Assembly (NCBI GenBank): GCA_958366945.1
Contig: CATXCY010000038.1
Location: 1 to 27,121, forward strand
Direction of reading: 5' to 3'
DNA from: Bruticola sp004554425
Lineage (GTDB): Bacteria; Vulcanimicrobiota; Xenobia; Xenobiales; Xenobiaceae
Length of the DNA stretch: 27,121 nt
Both the position numbers and the translations under genes were made by a program. The notes beneath the pieces are model-generated. The model ran no database searches, was not told where the DNA came from, and saw nothing but the letters and a program-made list of their open reading frames with translations. Position 1 is the stretch's first letter, and the number at the start of each line of letters is the position of its first letter. Positions 14,966 through 21,755 of the stretch are shown here, one piece after another.

Positions 14966-16033
14966 ATGAACGTTGAAGAATTATTTACCAGTATGGTTGA
15001 ACGCAGGGCGTCTCATCTGCACTTAGTTCCCGGCAGCCCCATTCTAATGCGTATCAATAACCAATTGGTAAGTATGGATGGGCCGATTTTAAGTCCAGCT
15101 GACACGGAAGCTTTCAGCCGTGCCGTTATGAATGATGACTTGTTAGATGAGTTTGAAGATCGTATGGAATGCGATTTCGCTTTCTCAGTCCCCGGTTTGT
15201 CCAGGTTCCGTGTCAATGTTTATCGGCAACGCGGATCGGTAGCTTGTGTAGTTTCTACCAATCCTCCGTCAGCTCCAACTTTGGAAAGTTTAGGTATTCC
15301 TGAACTTATTAAAAATCAAGTTTCCGAATCTAGCTCCGGTTTGGTTTTAGTTTGTGGTCCCAAACAATCTGGTAAGAGCAACACCGTGGCCGCTTTGGTA
15401 AATTATATCTTGGAAACTCGTTGCTGTCAGATTATCTCTTTAGAGGATCCTTTAGATTTCTTGCACCGCAACCAAAAGGGCGTTATTTGCCAACGTGAAA
15501 TTGGTACTGATGTAGCTAGCTACAAAGAGGCTTTTGCTTCTCTTTCTCGTCAAGGTGCCGACGTGGTGGTCGTTTCCAATTTGGAAGGTCAAGAATCTAT
15601 TCAACAAGTGCTCAATTTAGCTGCAGCTGGTACTTTGGTAATCGCTTCTTCCACAGCAGCCAGTGTTCAGGTAATGTTGGAAAAAATTATCGATTCTTAT
15701 CCGCCCCATTTATCCCAATCTTGCCGTAACAATTTAGCTTTGGGTTTGAAAGCCATTATCGGTCAGGTTTTGTTGCGTAAAGCTTCTGGTGAAGGGTTGG
15801 TACCTGCTTTTGAGTTGCTCGTTTCCACAGGTAAGTTAAAAGAATTGTTGCGCGAAAATAAAATCGCTCAAATTGGCCCTTACATGTCCGCTTCGGCTCG
15901 TGATCATGGCATGCAAACTCAAGAGATGGCTTTACGCTTCTTAGTGCGCAAAAACATTGTTACTATGGAAGAAGCTACGCGTCAAAGCAGTCGTCCCGAA
16001 GATTTCAAGAAGATTATGAGCTTACCTTACTAA
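14966..16033 (+). CDS. Degenerate PilT paralogue lacking Walker B glutamate and His box (PilT paralogue 3)
   Basis: The 355-residue protein aligns with paralogue 2 along its whole length (ASHLHLVPGSPILMRINNQL at the N-terminus, RFRVNVYRQRGS, SLEDPLDFLHRN, a matching C-terminal region). It keeps an intact-looking P-loop GPKQSGKS (G131, K137, S138) and the Asp-box acidic pair, but the Walker B segment that reads LIGEMRD in paralogue 2 reads VVSNLEG here (S204-N205 in place of G-E). The His box LHTNSA is replaced by SSTAAS (T230 at the histidine position). It may therefore bind ATP but should not hydrolyse it efficiently. The reading frame is intact and has AAGGAAAGG upstream, so it is kept as a protein, not decaying as a pseudogene. 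A regulatory or structural subunit beside the active ATPase is the simplest reading. Confidence 0.88.
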   Translation: MNVEELFTSMVERRASHLHLVPGSPILMRINNQLVSMDGPILSPADTEAFSRAVMNDDLLDEFEDRMECDFAFSVPGLSRFRVNVYRQRGSVACVVSTNPPSAPTLESLGIPELIKNQVSESSSGLVLVCGPKQSGKSNTVAALVNYILETRCCQIISLEDPLDFLHRNQKGVICQREIGTDVASYKEAFASLSRQGADVVVVSNLEGQESIQQVLNLAAAGTLVIASSTAASVQVMLEKIIDSYPPHLSQSCRNNLALGLKAIIGQVLLRKASGEGLVPAFELLVSTGKLKELLRENKIAQIGPYMSASARDHGMQTQEMALRFLVRKNIVTMEEATRQSSRPEDFKKIMSLPY

Positions 16034-16062
16034 TAAGAACTTGCCAAGCTGTTAAATTAAGT

Positions 16063-16101
16063 GTAGACTTTTGCCGCTTTAAAAAAAGAGGGAAAGTCTA
16101 T
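16063..16101 (+). promoter_or_regulatory. First hairpin of the serS leader
   Basis: GTAGACTTT (16063-16071) pairs with AAAGTCTAT (16093-16101), a 9-bp stem. It has no direct T-run, so it could end pilT paralogue 3 transcription only weakly, or belong to the serS leader. Confidence 0.4.
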
Positions 16102-16103
16102 AC

Positions 16104-16126
16104 TGCATTTTTGGGATTGTAATGCA
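16104..16126 (+). promoter_or_regulatory. Second hairpin of the serS leader
   Basis: TGCATT and AATGCA form a 6-bp stem with an 11-nt loop that starts with T residues, directly after the first hairpin. Confidence 0.35.
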
Positions 16127-16130
16127 ATTT

Positions 16131-16152
16131 TAGAAACAATTGGAGGTTTCTA
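16131..16152 (+). promoter_or_regulatory. Third hairpin of the serS leader, displaying the ribosome site in its loop
   Basis: TAGAAAC (16131-16137) and GTTTCTA (16146-16152) form a perfect 7-bp stem, with the Shine-Dalgarno GGAGG at 16142-16146 lying in the 8-nt loop and its last G in the stem. ATG is at 16160. This could tune ribosome access to serS. Confidence 0.5.
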
Positions 16153-16159
16153 GAACAGT

Positions 16160-17452
16160 ATGTTAGATGTAAAACTTATCCGCCGTGATACCGAGCGTGT
16201 AAAGAAAGCCTTAGGACGACGCGGAGTTAAGCCCGAGACTATTGATGCAATTTTGGCTCTCGATGTTAAACGTCGTGATCTTATTACCAAAGCTGATGAG
16301 CTCAAAAAAGAGCGCAATAGTGTTTCTGCCGACTTAGGCAAACGCAAAAAAGCTGGTGAAGATATTACTGCTGATTCCGCTCGTATGCGTGAAGTTGGTG
16401 CTCAGATCTCCGCTATTGACGCAGAAAAAGTCGCCATTGAAGAAGAACAAGTCCACTTGGTTGAAGTGTTACCCAACTTGCCTCAAGATGATATTCCCGA
16501 TGGCCCCGATTCCGATTACAACAAAGAAGTACGTCGCGTGGGTGACTTCAAAGAGTATGATTTTGAAGTAAAGCCCCATTGGGATATCGGCGAAGAATTG
16601 GGCATTTTGGACAGTAAGAGAGCCATTAAACTTTCCGGTTCTCGTTTTTGGTTGCTTTGTGGAGATGGTGCCCGTTTAGAGCGTGCTATTTACACTTATA
16701 TGCTCGATTTGCACACTCATAAGCACGGCTATAAGGAGATGCTGCCTCCTGTCTTGGTAAGTGGCGATACTTTATACGCTACTGGTCAGCTTCCCAAGTT
16801 TAAGGATGATCTTTTCCATTGCTCTCCTAACGATTTGTATTTAATTCCTACCGCTGAAGTGCCTCTGACCAATATCCACCGTGAAGAAGTGCTCGATGGT
16901 AAAGATTTGCCCATTTATTATACTGCTTGCACCGCTTGCTTCCGCTCTGAAGCCGGAGCTGCTGGCCGTGATTCTCGCGGTTTAGTGCGCGTCCACCAGT
17001 TCAATAAAGTAGAAATGGTCAAAATTGTCAATCCTGATACTTCCAATGACGAGTTGGAAAAAATGGTTGATAATGCTGAAGATGTGCTTAAAGGTTTAGG
17101 TATCCCTTATCGTGTAGTCTTGCTTTGCGCCGGTGATATGGGCCTTTCTTCTTCCAAAACTTACGATTTAGAGTTCTGGTCTCCGGCTCAGAAGCGTTTC
17201 ATTGAGATCTCTTCTTGCTCTAATTGCTGGGATTATCAGGCTAGACGCGCCAATATGCGTTTCCGTCGTGAGCCTTCTGCTCCTACAGAATATGTTCATA
17301 CTTTGAACGGTTCCGGTCTGGCTGTCGGTCGTACCATGGTCGCTATTTTGGAAAACTTCCAGCAAGCTGATGGCTCAGTTGTTATTCCTGAAGCTCTTCG
17401 TCCTTATATGGGTGGTCAGGAACTTTTGGTGCCTAAGATCAAGAAGGCTTAG
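16160..17452 (+). CDS. serS: Seryl-tRNA synthetase
   Basis: This class II synthetase charges tRNA-Ser (and tRNA-Sec if present) in the cytoplasm. The N-terminal 100 or so residues form the long antiparallel coiled-coil arm that binds the tRNA variable arm (MLDVKLIRRDTERVKKAL, then a Lys/Asp/Glu-rich helix pair). The catalytic domain shows the TAEVPLTN serine-site strand, class II motif 2 (FRSEAGAAGRDSRGLVRVHQF) and motif 3 (NGSGLAVGRTMVAILENFQ). The length of 430 residues is normal. It has its own three-hairpin leader and a strong terminator, so it is likely a single-gene unit. There is no T-box signature (no AGGGTGGNACCGCG-like element) upstream. Confidence 0.97.
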   Translation: MLDVKLIRRDTERVKKALGRRGVKPETIDAILALDVKRRDLITKADELKKERNSVSADLGKRKKAGEDITADSARMREVGAQISAIDAEKVAIEEEQVHLVEVLPNLPQDDIPDGPDSDYNKEVRRVGDFKEYDFEVKPHWDIGEELGILDSKRAIKLSGSRFWLLCGDGARLERAIYTYMLDLHTHKHGYKEMLPPVLVSGDTLYATGQLPKFKDDLFHCSPNDLYLIPTAEVPLTNIHREEVLDGKDLPIYYTACTACFRSEAGAAGRDSRGLVRVHQFNKVEMVKIVNPDTSNDELEKMVDNAEDVLKGLGIPYRVVLLCAGDMGLSSSKTYDLEFWSPAQKRFIEISSCSNCWDYQARRANMRFRREPSAPTEYVHTLNGSGLAVGRTMVAILENFQQADGSVVIPEALRPYMGGQELLVPKIKKA

Positions 17453-17483
17453 TTAGACTACTTTAGTCATCTTTTAGAATAAC

Positions 17484-17524
17484 GCCGTCGATTTCTGTCG
17501 TGAAATCGGCGGTATTTATTTTTT
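17484..17524 (+). terminator. Intrinsic terminator after serS
   Basis: CCGTCGATTTC (17485-17495) pairs with GAAATCGGCGG (17502-17512), 11 bp with a single G-T pair and a TGTCGT loop, followed by TATTTATTTTTTT. Confidence 0.85.
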
Positions 17525-17583
17525 GCCGAATAGCAGCCTAAAAGGAGTGGTGCATTTTTTCTTGAAGCAGGGCCGGATTCGTT

Positions 17584-17597
17584 AAAGAACGTTCTTT
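17584..17597 (+). promoter_or_regulatory. 14-bp perfect palindrome upstream of the TsaC-family gene
   Basis: AAAGAAC directly abuts GTTCTTT, about 73 bases before the start codon. It may be a regulator site. It does not match the LexA box of Bacillota (CGAAC-N4-GTTCG), and no promoter elements beside it are convincing. Confidence 0.3.
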
Positions 17598-17669
17598 CTC
17601 TGACCTTTTAAGTACCTTCGCTTTTAGGTATGAGAAATTGTTAAACTCACATATTAGGAGGTTCCGGCA

Positions 17670-18284
17670 GTGATCGTTGTACAATACGAGCAGGACCCCG
17701 AGACTATTATTGAACAAGCGGCTCAGAAGCTTCGCTCTGGTGGTGTGGTTATCTATCCTACCGATACACTTTATGGCATGGGTTGTGATGCGCTCAATCC
17801 CCAGGCTATAAACAGAGTTTACAATATAAAGAAACTCAATAAGCGCAAGCCTCTCTCTTTGCTTTGTTCCGACTTAGAACAGATTGCCAAGTATGCTCAC
17901 ATAAATGAACAGGCATATACTTTGCTGAAGCGCCTCTTGCCTGGCCCTTATACTTTTATTTTACCCGCCACTAAGCTTGTACCTCGTGTCGTTGTTAATA
18001 AGCAGCGTAAAGTTGGCATTCGTGTACCGAATAACGAAATTTGTTTGGGCATTATCCGCGAATTGGGCAATCCCTTAATGAATACTTCTGCCGATTATGA
18101 AACTGAAGAAGAATTAAATGAGCCTGAATTGATAAAAACTTATTATCGTGATGCCGATATGCTTATAGATTGTGGTCCTGTCGAGTTGTCTCAATCTTCG
18201 GTTATCGACCTCAGTGGCTCTGCTCCTACCGTTATTCGTTACGGCAAGGGAGATGTTGAGGATGCTTTATGTATAGTCGATTAG
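17670..18284 (+). CDS. tsaC: L-threonylcarbamoyladenylate synthase (TsaC/YrdC family)
   Basis: The enzyme makes threonylcarbamoyl-AMP from threonine, bicarbonate and ATP, the first step of the t6A37 modification of ANN-decoding tRNAs. The YrdC fold motifs are visible: GVVIYPTDTLYGMGCDALN near the N-terminus, KRKPLSLLC, LPGPYTFIL and VGIRVPNN. At 204 residues it is the short TsaC form without the C-terminal Sua5 domain. The region usually reading TSAN reads TSADYETEEELN here, a modest deviation. The start is GTG with TAGGAGGT seven bases upstream. It stands alone between the serS terminator and its own terminator. Some YrdC paralogues have other roles, so the assignment is to the family first. 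Confidence 0.87.
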   Translation: MIVVQYEQDPETIIEQAAQKLRSGGVVIYPTDTLYGMGCDALNPQAINRVYNIKKLNKRKPLSLLCSDLEQIAKYAHINEQAYTLLKRLLPGPYTFILPATKLVPRVVVNKQRKVGIRVPNNEICLGIIRELGNPLMNTSADYETEEELNEPELIKTYYRDADMLIDCGPVELSQSSVIDLSGSAPTVIRYGKGDVEDALCIVD

Positions 18285-18311
18285 CATTCCGTGCATACTG
18301 GTCAAATTTTT

Positions 18312-18355
18312 AAAGGACTAAAGCTCTTTTGTAAAAAGACTTAGTCTTTTTTTTT
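18312..18355 (+). terminator. Intrinsic terminator after the TsaC-family gene
   Basis: AAAGGACTAAAG (18312-18323) pairs with CTTAGTCTTTT starting at 18340, with one G-T pair and one bulged A, running into a tract of nine or more T residues. Confidence 0.75.
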
Positions 18356-18393
18356 GTCAATTTACCAGTAAATATTTTGTTTAGTGACGATTA

Positions 18394-18448
18394 GCAAAAA
18401 TTTTGCAACAGTTGGCTGTTGCACTGCCATCTGCCTAAGTGATATGCT
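18394..18448 (+). promoter_or_regulatory. Overlapping inverted repeats and possible promoter upstream of the subtilase gene
   Basis: GCAAAA-A-TTTTGC (18394-18406) overlaps GCAACAG-TTGG-CTGTTGC (18405-18422), a 7-bp perfect dyad. A weak -35 (TTGCAC, 18419-18424) and -10 (TATGCT, 18443-18448) with 18-nt spacing would start inside the second dyad. If the promoter is real, the dyads are placed as operators. The -35 matches the consensus poorly. Confidence 0.3.
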
Positions 18449-18463
18449 CCATTATAGAGAATT

Positions 18464-18493
18464 GGAGTCGGCTTTCTCAGGAGAATCGGCTCC
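18464..18493 (+). promoter_or_regulatory. Leader hairpin of the subtilase gene
   Basis: GGAGTCG (18464-18470) pairs with CGGCTCC (18487-18493), with TTCTC/GAGAA able to pair inside. It ends about 55 bases before the start codon and has no T-run. Confidence 0.4.
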
Positions 18494-18548
18494 CGGTTGG
18501 TTGGGGGGCAAGGGTCTTTAGTGGCTCTTGGAAGGAGGTTTTTGAGTC

Positions 18549-20033
18549 GTGAGAGCAGATTGTATTGGTGGTTCTTCAATCAATGTCAACAGAGCCTACA
18601 CTGATTCGGTAAGCAATTCTGCCCCTAAGGGCGGAACAGACGTTAAAAATGACAGCGGTGTTGCCAACACTCCTGTCGATGCTTTTCAAAGTTCAGATTT
18701 AACTGTTGGCGATGATGGCAATGTACGCTTTATACTGAGTTTCAGCAAAGATGCTAAAGCGTCCGATACTACGGCTTTTCTCAAGGCTCAGGAAAAATCC
18801 GGTAGCACCATTTCCAATAATTTGCCCTTAATTAACGGTTGCTCTGTCGATGTAAAGCCAGAAAATGTCGATAACATGCTGAAGAACTTACCTGTCGGTA
18901 CTCAAATTGCTATCGATCGCTCGCTTTCTTTTGATAATCCCACCATCATGAAGAGCGCCGAGCCTGGAGCTACAACTGGCGAAAGTAAAGTGCCAGCCGA
19001 TATCGCTGGCGCTCTTATAGGTATAGACGAAGTATGGGATATGGGCTACACCGGTAAAGGGCAAACTATTGCTATTATCGATTCGGGCATTTATCCTCAC
19101 CCCGATTTAGAGGGCAAGATTACCGGTTGGGTAGATATGCAAGAAGGCACTCTTAAGCCTACCGATACTTACGGGCACGGTACCCATGTAGCTGGTATCG
19201 CGGCTGGTAACGGTACCAAATCAGCCGGTGTACATAAAGGGGTAGCTCCTGATGCTAATGTTGTAGGTGTTCGTATAAGTAATGTCTCTGAGGCTATTAA
19301 GGGCATTCAATGGGTAATTGAAAATAAAGATCGTTTAGGCATAGGGGTTATCAATATGTCTTTAGGCGATTTTGCTATGCGCTCTTATAAAGACGATCCT
19401 TGGGCTCAAGCTGCCGAAAAAGCCATGGAAGCTGGCTTAGTCGTTTGTGTAGCCGCAGGCAACGATGGTCCTTCCGAGCGTAATATCTCTACGCCTGGTG
19501 TTCACCCAGACATTATTACTGTAGGTGCTTTAGATGATAATGGCACTTTAGATCGTTCTGACGATAAGGTAGCTGATTTCTCTAGCCGTGGCCCGACGAA
19601 TATCGATGGTATCAATAAGCCAGACTTGGTGGCTCCTGGTGTCAATATTTACGGCCCCTTGGCTCCCGAAGCTGGTATCGATGATGAGAGTTTGCCCCAT
19701 GTAGGTAAAGATTATGTAGCTATTTCCGGTACTTCTATGGCTACTCCTATGGTCGCTGGTGTGGCTGCTTGCCTTAAACAGGCCAATCCCAACCTTACTC
19801 ACAAAGATGTGAAAGAAATTCTGGTAAAAAGCTGTGACAACTACTTAGATGAGCCTAAGTATGTACAAGGTGCCGGCTTAATCAATGCCAAAAAAGCTTT
19901 GGAGTTGGCTCTAACTTGGGATACGTCTCATGATATTGAAGCTTTAGCTAAAAGCGCTCCCAAAAATGAGGCCGCCTCTTCGGTTGAAGCTAAAGATGCT
20001 GCTCCTTCGGACGGAGGTTTCCTGATGGCCTAA
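18549..20033 (+). CDS. Subtilisin-like serine protease (S8 family) with I9-like prodomain and no signal peptide
   Basis: The 494-residue protein has an N-terminal polar stretch of about 45 residues, an I9-like propeptide region (about residues 55-135: VRFILSFSKDAKASD ... LPLINGCSVDVKPENVDNMLKNL) and an S8 catalytic domain. The catalytic triad is D178 (AIIDSGIYPHPDLEG), H213 (YGHGTHVAGIAAG) and S396 (SGTSMATPMVAGV), with the oxyanion asparagine N305 (VAAGNDGP). There is no hydrophobic N-terminal segment, so either it works inside the cell, like intracellular subtilisins, or it leaves by a non-Sec route. Yet it keeps a full prodomain, which is more typical of exported subtilases. It ends in an Ala/Glu/Ser-rich tail of about 35 residues. 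The start is GTG, with AAGGAGGT nine bases upstream. Confidence 0.92.
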   Translation: MRADCIGGSSINVNRAYTDSVSNSAPKGGTDVKNDSGVANTPVDAFQSSDLTVGDDGNVRFILSFSKDAKASDTTAFLKAQEKSGSTISNNLPLINGCSVDVKPENVDNMLKNLPVGTQIAIDRSLSFDNPTIMKSAEPGATTGESKVPADIAGALIGIDEVWDMGYTGKGQTIAIIDSGIYPHPDLEGKITGWVDMQEGTLKPTDTYGHGTHVAGIAAGNGTKSAGVHKGVAPDANVVGVRISNVSEAIKGIQWVIENKDRLGIGVINMSLGDFAMRSYKDDPWAQAAEKAMEAGLVVCVAAGNDGPSERNISTPGVHPDIITVGALDDNGTLDRSDDKVADFSSRGPTNIDGINKPDLVAPGVNIYGPLAPEAGIDDESLPHVGKDYVAISGTSMATPMVAGVAACLKQANPNLTHKDVKEILVKSCDNYLDEPKYVQGAGLINAKKALELALTWDTSHDIEALAKSAPKNEAASSVEAKDAAPSDGGFLMA

Positions 20034-20070
20034 GGCCAGTTGTAAAAATTATTCCGTCTTTATAAGTAGT

Positions 20071-20125
20071 TGCCCTCGCTTCGGTTTTCGTTTCCTACAC
20101 TCGAAGCGAGGGCATTATTTTTAGT
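20071..20125 (+). terminator. Intrinsic terminator after the subtilase gene
   Basis: TGCCCTCGCTTCG (20071-20083) and CGAAGCGAGGGCA (20102-20114) form a perfect 13-bp stem with an 18-nt loop, followed by TTATTTTTA. Confidence 0.85.
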
Positions 20126-20145
20126 TCTTTAGCTAATTTCGCTCC

Positions 20146-20174
20146 TTGAGTAAAACGTGAAAACAGTGTAAACT
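20146..20174 (+). promoter_or_regulatory. Candidate promoter of cysS-rlmB
   Basis: TTGAGT (20146-20151) and TAAACT (20169-20174) are 17 bases apart and follow the preceding terminator directly. Each matches the housekeeping consensus at four of six positions. Confidence 0.5.
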
Positions 20175-20205
20175 CACTAATCGAAATCAATAAAAAATAT
20201 TCAGA

Positions 20206-20243
20206 CTGCTGGTTATAGCTTGGTAGCTATTTCTACAAAGCAG
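20206..20243 (+). promoter_or_regulatory. Leader hairpin of cysS
   Basis: ATAGCT (20215-20220) and AGCTAT (20225-20230) form a perfect 6-bp stem with a TGGT loop, inside an outer CTGCT/AGCAG pairing. No T-box antiterminator sequence is present. Confidence 0.4.
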
Positions 20244-20276
20244 ACAAATAGAGGAGAAGGTAAGGTCTTTTACGAT

Positions 20277-21755
20277 ATGGCTATTCGTTTTTTTAATACC
20301 ATGAGCCGCTCTCTGGAAGAGTTCCATCCCATTGCAGAAACTGAGGTTGGTAAGCCGTGTAAAGTTGGTCTTTATACTTGCGGCCCTACTGTTCACGATT
20401 TTGCTCATATCGGCAATTTCCGCACTTATGTATTCGAAGATATTTTACGCCGTTACTTAGAATATCGCGGTTACGAAGTAACTCACGTCATGAATATTAC
20501 TGACGTTGAAGACAAAACTATTCGCAAAGCCAGAACTCAGCAAGTTCCGCTCAGCTCTATTACCGATCCTTTCATTGAAGCTTTTTTTACCGATTTAAAG
20601 AGCTTGAATATCGAACCGGCTACTTACTACCCCAGAGCTACCCAGCACGTAGATCGCATGGTAGCTATGATTCGCGATCTTATTAAAAAAGGTTATGCTT
20701 ACCGCTCCGATGACGGTTCTATCTATTACGACATTTCCAAATTTGCCAATTACGGAAAATTAGCCCATATTAAAGTTGACGAATTGCAAAGTGGTGCTCG
20801 CGTTTCCCAAGATGAATATGAAAAAGGCACAGCGGCCGATTTCGCTTTATGGAAAGCTTGGGATGAAAATGATGGCGATGTTTATTGGGATCAGTATCCC
20901 GATTTAGGCAAAGGTCGTCCTGGCTGGCATATCGAGTGTTCGGCTATGAGCACCGAATATTTGGGCAATTATTTCGATATTCATACTGGTGGTGTTGATA
21001 ATATTTTCCCCCATCATCAAAATGAAATAGCCCAAACTGAGCCTTGCACTGGTGAAACTTTTGTCAATTATTGGTTGCATTCTGAACATTTGCAAGTTGA
21101 AGGCAAAAAGATGAGTAAGTCTCTGGGCAATTTCTATAAATTGCGCGATTTACTTGATGCTTCTAAGAATGCTTCTGGCAAAGCTTGGAACGCTTTGTCT
21201 GTGCGATATTTGTTGCTTTCTACCCATTATCGCACACGTTTGGATTTTACTTTTAGCGGTTTGCAAACTGCTCAAGACACCAGAGATAATCTTATTGCTT
21301 TCGCCCGTCGTCTTACCGAGCAAGAAAGTAATAAAGAAGTTTCTGCCGAGTTGAAGCAACTTGTCGAAGATAGTCGCCGCAAGTTTATTGAGTCTATGGA
21401 CAATGATCTCAATACTCCGGAGGCTTTGGCTGTATTTTTTGCTTTGCGCCGTGACGTCAATAAAGCTATTGATGAAGGTGGCGATATAGGCGAAGAAGCT
21501 GCTCAGCTCATTTTAGGTTTGATAAATGAATTTGACAGAGTTTTGGCTTTAGATATTGTCAAAGAAGCTCAAAAATCGGTCAGTGATGAAATTACCGACG
21601 AAGAAAAAGCTTTAATCGAAGCCCGTCAGCAAGCTCGCAAAGAGCGCAACTTCCAAAAAGCCGACTGTATCCGTGATCAGCTTTTAGAGCGCGGTATTAT
21701 TTTAGAGGATACTCCCAAGGGGTTAAGATGGAAAATCGATCCAAGCAAGAGGTAA
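20277..21755 (+). CDS. cysS: Cysteinyl-tRNA synthetase
   Basis: This class I synthetase charges tRNA-Cys in the cytoplasm. From the start at 20277 it has 492 residues, normal for CysS. The zinc-ligand cysteine lies in YTCGPTVH (C35), HIGH appears as HIGN (H44-N47), GRPGWHIECSAM carries a further zinc ligand, HTGGVDNIFPHHQNE is the conserved zinc/active-site block, and KMSKS is exact (K278-S282). The start is chosen because earlier in-frame codons are only TTG and because TAAGG/GAGAAGG lies just upstream; the N-terminus IRFFNTMSRS fits the family. rlmB starts inside its last codons (28-base overlap). mrnC, often found between cysS and rlmB in Bacillota, is absent. Confidence 0.96.
   Translation: MAIRFFNTMSRSLEEFHPIAETEVGKPCKVGLYTCGPTVHDFAHIGNFRTYVFEDILRRYLEYRGYEVTHVMNITDVEDKTIRKARTQQVPLSSITDPFIEAFFTDLKSLNIEPATYYPRATQHVDRMVAMIRDLIKKGYAYRSDDGSIYYDISKFANYGKLAHIKVDELQSGARVSQDEYEKGTAADFALWKAWDENDGDVYWDQYPDLGKGRPGWHIECSAMSTEYLGNYFDIHTGGVDNIFPHHQNEIAQTEPCTGETFVNYWLHSEHLQVEGKKMSKSLGNFYKLRDLLDASKNASGKAWNALSVRYLLLSTHYRTRLDFTFSGLQTAQDTRDNLIAFARRLTEQESNKEVSAELKQLVEDSRRKFIESMDNDLNTPEALAVFFALRRDVNKAIDEGGDIGEEAAQLILGLINEFDRVLALDIVKEAQKSVSDEITDEEKALIEARQQARKERNFQKADCIRDQLLERGIILEDTPKGLRWKIDPSKR

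Noticed and set aside
16040..16160. T-box riboswitch in front of serS
   Set aside because: No AGGGTGGNACCGCG-like antiterminator sequence and no serine specifier arrangement; only simple hairpins are seen. The same holds for the cysS leader.
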